A stretch of 64,000 nucleotides of DNA. Origin: CAWGET01 sp963821715. GTDB taxonomy: Bacteria > Bacteroidota > Ignavibacteria > Ignavibacteriales > Melioribacteraceae. The stretch covers positions 1 through 64,000 of the forward strand of contig CAWGET010000005.1 in assembly GCA_963821715.1 (NCBI GenBank), given 5' to 3'. The notes beneath the pieces were generated by a model. That model was not told the origin of the DNA, searched no databases, and was given only the letters and a program-made list of their open reading frames with translations. Positions within the stretch are counted from its first letter, which is position 1. Every line of letters begins with the position of its first letter. Positions 16,573 through 24,638 of the stretch are shown one piece after another. The position numbers were made by a program, and so were the translations under genes.

Positions 16573-17856
16573 TTATTTCACGAGTAGCATTTTCTTCACA
16601 TCCACGTAATTAGAAGTTTCTAATCTGTAGAAATAAGTTCCGCTTGAAAGTCGAGAGGCATTAAATGTCGTCTCAAAAATTCCGGGTTGTCTGAACTCAT
16701 CGATCAACACCTTTACTTTTTCTCCAAGTAAATTATATATAATGAGTTTAACATTTCCGGGTTCCGTTATACTGAATTTTATATTTGTATTTGGATTAAA
16801 AGGGTTGGGATAATTTTGAGCTAAACGAAAATCCAAGTCCTTCTCTTCAACACTTTTTATTCCCGTAACGCCATCATAATGAACCACTAACTCTGTCTCG
16901 CGTCCATAATAAAAATTATTTCCATATATATCATCAAATTCCATTATTCCATTTGTTAGAACCCAATTAGCGCCGTCCTTACCTTCATATCTTCCGTGGA
17001 CTAAATCCTGATTGTCGTTATACTGATACGTTGCTCTCTCGGCTATTTCCCACTGATCCGAACCAATAGGAAAATAATACTCGTGCAGAATTAAATTATT
17101 AAATGAATTATAAACAAATTCTTCTTTCCTACTCTCTATCCATTGTTCATTTTCCCACTCTTCTCTTAACATTTCTATCAGTTTTCCAGCATCATCATAA
17201 ATATAAGTTTCAATCCAATCGTTTACCCATTTTTCATCAACCCAGTCTTTTGCAAAATAGGTTACTAATCTATTTTGGGAATCATAAATTAATGAATCCC
17301 GCCAGGTATTTTCGAAGTCTACCACTGCTTCCTTTAAAATTAAATTACCATGCTCATCATACGTATATGTTTCTTTTACTCCTTTTAACCACGATCCAAA
17401 TAATCCCCAGTTAGAATACTGCCAGGTTTTCTTAAAACCGTCATTGTTAAATGTATATTCACTCCTCCACCAATTATCCCATTCGCCGTCGCTCCAAATT
17501 TTTCCCAATTTTTCAATAATATTATTATTATCGTCATAAGTTTTAGTTTCGCGTGAATAATTAATCCATTGGCTGGAATCAGTATCCCAAATTTCATCTA
17601 AAATATCCGTGATAAAATTTGAATCGCTATAAGTAAATGTTTCTTTATGTTTTTGATAATCATTATACTGGTCGTACTGATAGTATATAACGCTATCAAT
17701 AAAACCGTTTACCATCTTAGTAAAATTCAAATTATTATACATTTTAACAGATTTGCTTCTATCATTTTCTATTATTGATTGGGAGTTAATTTTAGCGAGA
17801 GGGAGAATGAAAAATAGAATTATAGAATAAACAAATAATCTTTTTTTTCTAGTCAT
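16573..17856 (-). CDS. secreted repeat protein with type IX sorting domain
   Basis: About 427 residues from ATG 17856 (TTTGGAGA upstream supports it over ATG 17880). A signal peptide (YSIILFFILPLAKINS) precedes about eight repeats of 30-40 residues with W-x-N/D and YTYDEHGN / YIYDDAGKL cores, resembling RHS/YD-type repeats. The last 80 residues are a type IX secretion C-terminal domain: LAQNYPNPFNP, then VKLIIYNLLGEKV, ending SGTYFYRLETSNY and KMLLVK. So it is exported by signal peptidase and then the type IX system to the cell surface. The function of the repeat part is unknown. Confidence 0.88.
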   Translation of the reverse strand: MTRKKRLFVYSIILFFILPLAKINSQSIIENDRSKSVKMYNNLNFTKMVNGFIDSVIYYQYDQYNDYQKHKETFTYSDSNFITDILDEIWDTDSSQWINYSRETKTYDDNNNIIEKLGKIWSDGEWDNWWRSEYTFNNDGFKKTWQYSNWGLFGSWLKGVKETYTYDEHGNLILKEAVVDFENTWRDSLIYDSQNRLVTYFAKDWVDEKWVNDWIETYIYDDAGKLIEMLREEWENEQWIESRKEEFVYNSFNNLILHEYYFPIGSDQWEIAERATYQYNDNQDLVHGRYEGKDGANWVLTNGIMEFDDIYGNNFYYGRETELVVHYDGVTGIKSVEEKDLDFRLAQNYPNPFNPNTNIKFSITEPGNVKLIIYNLLGEKVKVLIDEFRQPGIFETTFNASRLSSGTYFYRLETSNYVDVKKMLLVK

Positions 17857-18071
17857 TTGAAATCTCCAAAAATTAAACATAATCTCAGGAAATTAGAACA
17901 GAATATGAAGACTGCTTGTCCTGTTTTATAAAAAAAATAAAAGATTATAATGCAAATAGCAAATTTGTTATGAAATAAACAGCTTTGACGATGAGAAGAA
18001 CTTATTTATGAAAAAATGCCTAACCCACAAATCAACCTGAATTTGCCAGCCGTGGGTTTTTTTTATTTTGG

Positions 18072-19104
18072 TTATTTTTGGTTATTTGTGCTAGCAAATT
18101 TAACCTGAAAATATTCATCCGGATCTTTGTGTTTTCCGTATTCTTCGGGATCAATAACATAAGGGGTAATCCTTGTCTTCTCCAGAAGCATCTTTACTGC
18201 TTCTTCAGTATTCTCCGGACCAACCTGATCATTATCAAAAGAGATGATCAAATTCTTGATCTTTCTTTTTCTCAAGGCGTCCAAATGTTTAACACCTAGC
18301 TTGCCTTGACCAGTAGCAACGATATTTTCTATTCCGAAGGGTCTGAGATAAATTGCATCCGGATATCCTTCCACGACTATTAATGTATCTTCGGTTGCTT
18401 TGACTTTATCCAGTCCGAACAGATCATCCTTATTTAATCCCGGAGTGCTGTCCCAGCGAACTCCTTAATGTTCCTTACCATCATAAGTAGTAACTGTTAT
18501 ACCTTCTTTAATGTTCGATCTTTTCAGAAAACCGGTGATTAGTCCTTCTTCATTCCGGTATGGAAAAGCCAGCCTGAAATTATCTCCAAAATGTCCCTGA
18601 AGTTTTAGAGATCCAACTGATTCCTTCCATTCTTCCTTCTCTTCGATCAACATTTTCTTGATATCATACTCTTCAGGAAGATAGAACCATTCAGTTTCTT
18701 TCAGCTTATCTATCTCATATCCTCTTACTTCAGTCAGATATTTTAAAGCTGCTGAACCTTCCTCTTCATAAAGTTTTTCCTTTCCGATCTCGACTATTCT
18801 GGAGAAGATCAGATGCTTTTCTTCCATCTCCTGTTTTTTATTTATCTCTTCCGGAGTAGGTTTGTTGATATTGAAGTTATTGCTGAGATCAATTTTCAGA
18901 TTGTATTCTTTGATCAACCATTTTAATGATTCCAGTTTAGATAGGTGCTTGACTTGCTCGACCAGCGATATTACATCGCCGCCGATTCCGCAGTTCCAGC
19001 AATGGAATAACTGCTGACGTGAGTCTATGTGAAATGATTTTTTACTGCTTGATGAATGTCCTGTCGGACAGGTGCCGATAAAATTGATACCAAAATTCTG
19101 AAGT
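18072..19104 (-). pseudogene. DnaG-type primase remnant (CHC2 zinc finger plus Toprim) with in-frame stop
   Basis: The reverse strand is open from about 19104: a CHC2-type zinc finger (CPTGH ... FHCWNCGIGGDVISLV), a linker, then an in-frame TAA at 18465-18467 (after YDGKEH), then the Toprim part (VVEGYPDAIYL, IISFDNDQVGPENTEEA) to TAA at 18072. The residues before the first Cys are missing and the RNA-polymerase core is incomplete. It is not the housekeeping dnaG but resembles primases of phages and integrative elements. It ends close to the 3' side of tRNA-Lys, a classic integration site, so it is read as the relic of an inserted element. Confidence 0.8.
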
Positions 19105-19171
19105 TAAAAGTAAAAAGTTTCTGAAAAAAATTACTCCCTTTTTACTCCCCTGGGTGCTGGACTAAAAATCG

Positions 19172-19204
19172 AAAGCCCTGTAACTTATTTAGTTACAAGG
19201 CTTT
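19172..19204. terminator. bidirectional hairpin terminator after tRNA-Lys
   Basis: AAAGCCCTGTAACT, loop, AGTTACAAGGCTTT forms a stem with one mismatch. It starts about 7 bases beyond the 3' end of the tRNA on the reverse strand; flanking T/A runs exist on both sides. Confidence 0.7.
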
Positions 19205-19210
19205 ATGGAG

Positions 19211-19282
19211 TGAGCGTGCCTGGGCTCGAACCAGGGACCCTCTGCTTAAAAGGCAGATGCTCTACCACTGAGCTACACGCCC
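19211..19282 (-). tRNA. trnK: tRNA-Lys (anticodon TTT)
   Basis: The reverse strand folds as a full cloverleaf: acceptor GGGCGTG / CACGCTC, D-arm GCTC..GAGC, anticodon stem TCTGC/GCAGA with loop CTTTTAA (anticodon TTT), T-arm CCTGG-TTCGAGC-CCAGG, discriminator A at 19211. CCA is not encoded. Its 3' end faces the primase remnant. Confidence 0.95.
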
Positions 19283-19355
19283 AAATTTCAAGATTTTAAA
19301 GTTAATCTTTTTTATGATTTTTTTCAAGTTGTAAGAAGAATATTTCTTAATATTC

Positions 19356-20132
19356 TTATTTACTGCCCCCGAACGAATCCAGTATATCTTTTTTGTTTTT
19401 CGTTTTTGGAATTACGTGATCGTATAGTTCCTTCTCAAAATCATTTAAATTCGGATTTTCTTTTATCGCGAATATCTGCACATCTTTATCCTTGCGAAGA
19501 TTCCTAATCTTCTGCGCAAATAGTTTTTCGTTTAATAGAGGAAGATTCTCGCCAAGTAAAAGTATTTTCGGTTTCTCTTTCATAAAAATTGTGAAACCTT
19601 CTTCGCCCGATTGACAATCGAAAATTTTATATGATTCTTCTAATTGTTTCTTAAAAGCTTCCCTGAAATCCTTGTCCCTATCTACAATAAGAATTTTTTC
19701 TTTTTTAACTTCGCCCTCAACAGCTGAACTTTCTTCCTCCGCTTTCGCGGCGTTCATCTTTTTAATGTTATCAAAAATTTCTTTAATCCGTTTATAAGCT
19801 GTATCGTAAATAAGCGGCTTTAGCATATAATCGAAAACTCCCAAGTCCATTACCTTACTTACTACTTCTTTTTCGCTAACGGCGGTAAGCATAATTACGG
19901 GAAGGTCTTTGAATTCACTATCGGCCCTGATAGCTTCCAGCGTTTCAATACCGCTCATAACAGGCATAGTAACGTCGAGGAACATTACTTCCGGCTTTTC
20001 TTCTTTAATTTTGGATAACGCTTCAAGACCGTTCTTGGCGGTAACCACATCGCACATAAATTTGCGCATCAGCAATCTGCTGATGAATAAATTTACAGTT
20101 TCGTCATCGTCTACTACAAGTATTTTAAACAT
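19356..20132 (-). CDS. double-receiver response regulator with a pseudo-receiver
   Basis: 258 residues, no DNA-binding output domain. Receiver 1 (about 1-120) is complete: acidic VDDDE, phospho-acceptor in MFLDVTMPVMSG, Lys in YMLKPL. Receiver 2 (about 143-258) keeps the first acidic pair region (ILIVDRDKDF), but where the phospho-acceptor should be it reads ILLLGENLP, with Gly in place of Asp, so it probably cannot be phosphorylated. It is divergent from the NtrC-type regulator gene at 20311 and may act by protein contact. Confidence 0.88.
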   Translation of the reverse strand: MFKILVVDDDETVNLFISRLLMRKFMCDVVTAKNGLEALSKIKEEKPEVMFLDVTMPVMSGIETLEAIRADSEFKDLPVIMLTAVSEKEVVSKVMDLGVFDYMLKPLIYDTAYKRIKEIFDNIKKMNAAKAEEESSAVEGEVKKEKILIVDRDKDFREAFKKQLEESYKIFDCQSGEEGFTIFMKEKPKILLLGENLPLLNEKLFAQKIRNLRKDKDVQIFAIKENPNLNDFEKELYDHVIPKTKNKKDILDSFGGSK

Positions 20133-20310
20133 ATAAAAATATTCGAATATTTTTCGATTATATTAAGTAACAAAGATATAATAATATAAACAAAACTAAA
20201 ATAAATTTTATTATTTGATTTCTCAAAGCCGCCATTTACCTGAATAATTTTATTGGCTGTCTTTAAATAACTAAAATGTTATATTTTATTAGAGAAAGAT
20301 TGAACCCAAA

Positions 20311-21660
20311 ATGATTAGAACTGAAAAAATATTAATTGCCGATGATGACGAAACTTTGTGTTATCTTCTTAAGGAAGAATTAATTAGCGAAGGTTTTCTT
20401 GTGGATACCGTTTACGACGGTAAGTACGCTATCGAAAAGCTAAAACACAAACAGTACGATATCCTGCTTCTCGATTTGGAAATGAAAGAAGTGCAGGGAG
20501 AAGAAGTATTAAAATTCGTTAAAGAAAATGTACCTTCGGTTGAAGTTATTGTTCTAACGGGAAAAACAATAATTCAAACAGCAGTTAAATGCACAAAATT
20601 GGGTGCGTACGATTTTATAACCAAACCGTATGATTTCAATAAGCTTCTTGTAACCATAGATCGTGCACTGGAACACGCGAAATTGCGCGCGGAAAATGAT
20701 ATTCTTACAGAAAAGATAAATCATAATTATCCGAAAAAAATTATCGGCGAAAGCCAAGCAGTTAAAAGTGTAATAAAATTAGCCGAAAAGTCTGCTGCAT
20801 CGGAATCGAATGTTTTGCTGGAAGGTGAGACGGGAACCGGGAAAGAGCTTTTTGCAGAATATGTTCACAATAGATCCGACCGAAATAAAAAACCGATGGT
20901 AGCAATAAATTGTGCTTCTTTACCGGATCAACTGATTGAAAGTGAATTGTTTGGATATGAAAAAGGAGCATTTACAGACGCTAAGGCATCGAAGAGGGGA
21001 TTGGTTGAAATCGCGGACGGGGGAACTTTATTCCTCGATGAAATAGGCGAATTAAGCCTGGCGCTTCAGCCTAAATTGCTTCGATTTCTAGAGAGTGGTG
21101 AATTTCGAAGAGTCGGAGGGATTGCAAATCTTAAATCGAACGTTAGGATTATAAGCGCGACTAACAAAAATTTGATGGACGCCGCCGAGCAGAATTTTTT
21201 CAGACGCGATCTTCTTTTCCGGCTGAATGTAATAACTCTCCGCATTCCGCCGCTACGCGAACGTGAAGAAGATATTGCAGTTTTGGCCGATTACTTCCTG
21301 AAGAAAAAACTTCCTCTCAGAAATCAGAAAGAATTATCCGACGATGCCAAAAAGGAATTAGCAAGATACAGCTTTCCGGGAAATGTGCGCGAGCTTGAAC
21401 ATATAATTGAACGCGCAATAATTTTCTCCGATGATAAAATTATTAAACCGAAAAATTTAAATATTCCAAAAGAATATAATCCGCTTGCCGGAGAAGAAAC
21501 TGAACAGGATGACAGAATTTTGTCTCTTGAAGAAGTTGAACGGCTTTACATTAGAAGGGCTTTGCAGAGAACAAACTGGAATAAAGGCTTAACCGCAAGC
21601 GAACTCGGAATTAGCCAGAAGACGCTTTACTCGAAAATCAAAAAATATAATATTAAGTAG
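20311..21660 (+). CDS. NtrC-family sigma-54-dependent response regulator (PilR-like)
   Basis: 449 residues in three domains: receiver about 1-120 (IADDDE, LLLDLEMKE, FITKPYD), AAA+ about 138-370 (Walker A GETGTGKE, sigma-54 contact loop GAFTDA 219-224, Walker B GGTLFLDEIGE, RVGG, arginine-finger region FRRDLLFRL), and a Fis-type HTH at the end (LERALQRTNWNKGLTASELG-like; LGISQKTLYSKIKKY). The contact loop has D223 where the textbook motif has Gly, a variant that also occurs in related regulators. The kinase gene follows one base later. It most likely drives the pilin promoter at 23306. Confidence 0.93.
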   Translation: MIRTEKILIADDDETLCYLLKEELISEGFLVDTVYDGKYAIEKLKHKQYDILLLDLEMKEVQGEEVLKFVKENVPSVEVIVLTGKTIIQTAVKCTKLGAYDFITKPYDFNKLLVTIDRALEHAKLRAENDILTEKINHNYPKKIIGESQAVKSVIKLAEKSAASESNVLLEGETGTGKELFAEYVHNRSDRNKKPMVAINCASLPDQLIESELFGYEKGAFTDAKASKRGLVEIADGGTLFLDEIGELSLALQPKLLRFLESGEFRRVGGIANLKSNVRIISATNKNLMDAAEQNFFRRDLLFRLNVITLRIPPLREREEDIAVLADYFLKKKLPLRNQKELSDDAKKELARYSFPGNVRELEHIIERAIIFSDDKIIKPKNLNIPKEYNPLAGEETEQDDRILSLEEVERLYIRRALQRTNWNKGLTASELGISQKTLYSKIKKYNIK

Positions 21661-21661
21661 A

Positions 21662-23014
21662 ATGGGAAAAAATCTCTCCAAATCGGACGGCTCTGAAGGC
21701 GCGGTTAATTTATTATCGCTGCTAAAAAATTTTCCTTTCCCGTCTGTTATAATTGACGCTAATAAAAATGTTCTCTGGAAAAATGAGGAGTTCGAAAATA
21801 ATTACAGCGACAAGATTTTCTCGGAAAATAAAATTAACGATTCTGAAGCAACATACATTCCGCTTGTGATAAATAAACCGCTCGAAAAATATCTTGTATT
21901 CTTCCCGCATAAATCGAAAGAAAAGAATAACGGGATTAAGGAATTAAAAAATCTATCGCACGATCTTAACAATATTTTATTAAGTATTTTAAATAGCGTT
22001 GAAATTTTGAAAAAAAAGCTGGAGGGAAAGAGCGAATACGATTATCTTCTTAAGAATATAGAAATCTCCACGAAACGCGCCGCTGAACTAACCGAAGACG
22101 CTATGAGCGCAAAGGAAACAAGCAGCATCATCACAAAAAAAGTTAATGTAAAACGGCTCTTGTTTGAACTAGCCGAGAGTCTTAACCAGACGGTTACCCG
22201 TAATGTAATCCTCACTAAAAATTTTGACGATAATATTAATAATATAAACGGCAACTATAACAGACTATATCGGGCGCTGCTGAACCTTATTGTAAACGCC
22301 AAGGAAGCTATTGACGATAAAGGCGAAATCAAATTATCGGCGGAAAATGTTTCTCTTCAAAATAAAAAAACAACTTTAGATTTAAACGACGGAAGCTACA
22401 TAAAAATTAGTGTGGAAGATAACGGAATTGGAATAGAGGAAGAAAATCTTTCCAAAATTTTTGATGAGAAGTTTTCCACCAAAGAAAAAGGAAGAGAATC
22501 CGGATTTGGCTTGAACATAGTAAAGAAAATTATAGAAGAACACAGCGGAAAAATTTCAGTAATTAGCGAAAAAGGCAAAGGGACAAAATTCGAAATCTAT
22601 CTGCCTGCTTTAATTAAAGCTAAAATGGACAAGTCTAAATCTGAAGATAAAACAAAAACTATATTGCTGGCGGACGACGAAGATAATCTGCGCGATCTTT
22701 TGGCGGAATTGTTGGAGTCGCACAACTATAGAGTTGTCCACGCATCGGACGGCATTGAGGTTATTGATAAATTAACGGAATTCACCGATGTAGATTTGCT
22801 GATAATCGACAGGAAAATGCCGAAGATGGACGGCTTGAGCAGCATAAGAATTGTACGGGAAATGAATTACGATATTCCGGTTCTGCTCGTATCCGGCTCA
22901 CCATATCACGGCAGCGTTGATAAATTGCGAAAGTTAAAAATTGGCGGAGTGCTTAATAAACCGTACGATTTTGAAAAGATGCTGGAAGTTATTGAAGATT
23001 TGATTTCTGCGTAA
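21662..23014 (+). CDS. hybrid sensor histidine kinase, partner of the NtrC-type regulator
   Basis: 450 residues, soluble. A PAS-like N-terminus (about 15-80) precedes the dimerisation helix with the phospho-His in LSHDLNNILLS (about residue 99), then a HATPase domain (NLIVNAKEAI, VEDNGIGIEEENLSKIFDE, GFGLNIVKKI, GKGTKFEIYLP) and a C-terminal receiver (ILLADDEDN, LLIIDRKMPKMDG, VLNKPYDF). The DLNN box is that of NtrB/PilS-like kinases acting on sigma-54 regulators. Start ATG 21662 directly follows the regulator gene, so both are co-transcribed. Confidence 0.92.
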   Translation: MGKNLSKSDGSEGAVNLLSLLKNFPFPSVIIDANKNVLWKNEEFENNYSDKIFSENKINDSEATYIPLVINKPLEKYLVFFPHKSKEKNNGIKELKNLSHDLNNILLSILNSVEILKKKLEGKSEYDYLLKNIEISTKRAAELTEDAMSAKETSSIITKKVNVKRLLFELAESLNQTVTRNVILTKNFDDNINNINGNYNRLYRALLNLIVNAKEAIDDKGEIKLSAENVSLQNKKTTLDLNDGSYIKISVEDNGIGIEEENLSKIFDEKFSTKEKGRESGFGLNIVKKIIEEHSGKISVISEKGKGTKFEIYLPALIKAKMDKSKSEDKTKTILLADDEDNLRDLLAELLESHNYRVVHASDGIEVIDKLTEFTDVDLLIIDRKMPKMDGLSSIRIVREMNYDIPVLLVSGSPYHGSVDKLRKLKIGGVLNKPYDFEKMLEVIEDLISA

Positions 23015-23186
23015 ATCGTGAATCGAAAACCGTATCACAGATTCACACAGATCAATCTCTCACAGATTTTCACTGATTAAAAAAGAATCTTTCAATGTTG
23101 TAATTCTTTTTTGCGACAATTCCTTTGTGTAGTTTTTCACTTCCTTTGTTTCCCGTTGTCGGTAAAATCTTCGCATCACAAAAATC

Positions 23187-23230
23187 GGTAAATTTTACCT
23201 GTAAAAATTACACCAACATGTAAAAATTAC
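23187..23230 (+). promoter_or_regulatory. three palindromes upstream of the pilin, putative activator sites
   Basis: GGTAAATTTTACC (23187-23199), GTAAAAATTAC (23201-23211) and GTAAAAATTAC (23220-23230) lie about 80-120 bases before the -24/-12 element, the normal place for enhancer sites of NtrC-type activators. Related copies follow the pilin gene at 23762 and 23790. Confidence 0.55.
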
Positions 23231-23305
23231 ATTTCCTAAAAACCAACCTTTAATAATAATCTTCTAAATAATGCTGTTTTAGCGGTTTTACTTCGGTTTT
23301 CCGGT

Positions 23306-23323
23306 TTGGCATCCTATTAGCAT
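23306..23323 (+). promoter_or_regulatory. putative sigma-54 (-24/-12) promoter of the pilin gene
   Basis: TTGGCATCCTATTAGCAT has GG at 23308-23309 and GC at 23320-23321 with exactly ten bases between, as in the sigma-54 consensus. The expected start of transcription is near 23333, giving a leader of about 45 bases. An NtrC-type regulator gene lies immediately upstream in the same locus. Confidence 0.6.
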
Positions 23324-23377
23324 AGTATAAAGAAACGAAATTACAATCCGATAATAAAAAAAAGATTGGATTAAGAA

Positions 23378-23758
23378 ATGGGACAGCAGCAATTATTATT
23401 AATAGTATTAGGAGTTATTCTGGTGGGAATCGCCGTTGCGTTCGGGATAAATCTTTTCCGCGCTAACGCGGTTGACGCGAAACGGAATAACGTAATTGAA
23501 GAATGCGTAAATCTCGCTTCTATGGCTCAGCAATACTATATGCGTCCCGAAGCGTTTGGCGGCGGCGGAAGAACATTTGACAACTGGAAAATTCCCAATC
23601 AGTTAGCCGTAACAGCAAACGGTTCTTATAAGACAGATACAGAAAGCGATAAAGTAATAATTATCGGAACAGGCAATGAAGTGGTAACCGGAAACGATTC
23701 CGTAAAAGTTAAAATGACAGTTTCTTCTCATAATTATGTGACTGAGATCATAAACTGA
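23378..23758 (+). CDS. pilin-like major subunit with atypical N-terminus
   Basis: 126 residues. It starts MGQQQLLLIVLGVILVGIAV, a 22-residue hydrophobic helix at the very N-terminus, followed by a small domain with QQYYMRPEAFGGGGRTF and a Gly/Thr/Val-rich end. Type IV pilins are cleaved after Gly and carry Phe/Met at +1 and Glu at +5; here a Gly at position 2 is followed by Gln and no Glu occurs. If it is processed, the leader would be only MG. Context argues strongly for a filament subunit: a second copy follows at 24111, and assembly ATPases, PilC and a secretin lie downstream. A sigma-54 promoter with activator palindromes lies upstream. Confidence 0.75.
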   Translation: MGQQQLLLIVLGVILVGIAVAFGINLFRANAVDAKRNNVIEECVNLASMAQQYYMRPEAFGGGGRTFDNWKIPNQLAVTANGSYKTDTESDKVIIIGTGNEVVTGNDSVKVKMTVSSHNYVTEIIN

Positions 23759-24110
23759 ATCGGTAAAAATTACCAATGCTAAACTGTGTGTAAAAGTTAC
23801 CGATAATGGTTAGTAAAGCAACCAGAAGCTAGATGCGAGAAGTTAGAAAAATAGAAGTTCTGAAAGTGAAGTTCTAAAAGTATTGAAAGAAAATTAAGAA
23901 GCGGTGTTAATTTTCAGTGGAAAGAGGTTGGGCTAAAGCCCGAGGTTTATAGATTGCCGGGTTTCCCAAGCGTAAACGCTTGGGTTATTATAAAAGTTTT
24001 CCCGTCTCACATCTCACGTTTGACATTTGACGTTTGATGTTTGACATAAAGAAGAAGTTCTTATAAAAAATAATAACTAATAATAAACACACACAAACAA
24101 GGAGGACCTA
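23759..24110. other. spacer between the two pilin genes
   Basis: It holds palindromes GGTAAAAATTACC (23762-23774) and GTAAAAGTTACC (23790-23801), then REP-like palindromes GGGCTAAAGCCC (about 23935-23946) and CCCAAGCGTAAACGCTTGGG (about 23968-23987), then short iterations of TTGACRTTTGACG (24005-24045). The second pilin gene's ribosome binding site AAGGAGG is at 24099-24105. I see no second -24/-12 element. Confidence 0.5.
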
Positions 24111-24522
24111 ATGGGTCAACAACAATTATTGCTCATCGTATTGGGCGTTATCATAGTCGGTATCGCGGTAGTAGTAGGTATCAACGTATTTACGGCAAGT
24201 TCCGTGTCAGGCAAACACAGACGCAGTAATATCAGACTGCCAAACTTTGGGTGCTATGGCGCAGCAGTATTATAGAAAACCGACATCAATGGGTGGTGGA
24301 GGACAAGATTTTACAGGTTTTAAAATTCCAGCTTCTCTTACAGTCGATGAAGCGATGCTAACGAGCAGTTATGGAACTGCAACAGAAGCAACTGTGATAC
24401 GATAGGTAGATAAGACAATACTGAACTGTTACTGTAAGGGAACTGAAGAATATCATAGATGGTACTGAATGAAATGACAGTGACAATGGACTGTAACTCA
24501 CCATGAGATGAAAGTAACATAA
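24111..24522 (+). pseudogene. second pilin-like gene, broken by frameshifts
   Basis: With the strong AAGGAGG upstream, ATG 24111 encodes MGQQQLLLIVLGVIIVGIAV, nearly identical to the first pilin over 27 residues. Near 24205-24220 the frame breaks; the continuation in another frame gives LGAMAQQYYRKPTSMGGGG and DFTGFKIPASLTV, matching the paralogue. More breaks occur after about 24395, and the tail (IIDGTGNEMTVTM-like) lies in yet other frames. Either the gene decayed recently or the sequence is poor here. In its intact form it would be the better-expressed pilin. Confidence 0.72.
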
Positions 24523-24531
24523 TTAATAAAT

Positions 24532-24553
24532 AAGCCGCCTCGGGCGGCTTTTT
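24532..24553 (+). terminator. rho-independent terminator after the second pilin gene
   Basis: AAGCCGCC, loop TCG, GGCGGCTT followed by TTT: an eight-pair GC-rich stem with a short T-run. A second partial copy (GGGCGGCTTTTTTTT) at 24604-24619 could extend termination. Confidence 0.85.
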
Positions 24554-24638
24554 GCTGCCGGAAAAACTGTTACTTTAATTCCCCTTTATATAGTCTTCTT
24601 TTTCGGGCGGCTTTTTTTTCAATGCAAGTCCAAACCTA

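Larger units (their letters stand above)
23015..23377. other. regulatory region of the first pilin gene
   Basis: 363 bases between the kinase gene and the pilin. Besides the palindromes (23187-23230) and the -24/-12 element (23306-23323) it holds a stretch at 23035-23105 (GATTCACACAGATC, then CAATGTTGTAATTCTTTTTT) that resembles 27905-27975 (GATTCACACAGATG, then GCAATGTTTTTTAATTCTTT), a short dispersed repeat in front of pilus genes. Confidence 0.5.

Noticed and set aside
17997..18068. CCCAC/GTGGG pair with T-run as a forward terminator
   Set aside because: The loop is long and no forward gene precedes it; too weak to list as a feature.
20966..20983. GAFTDA in place of GAFTGA as a sign of lost sigma-54 contact
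   Set aside because: This variant is found in functional regulators of related groups, and all other motifs are intact.
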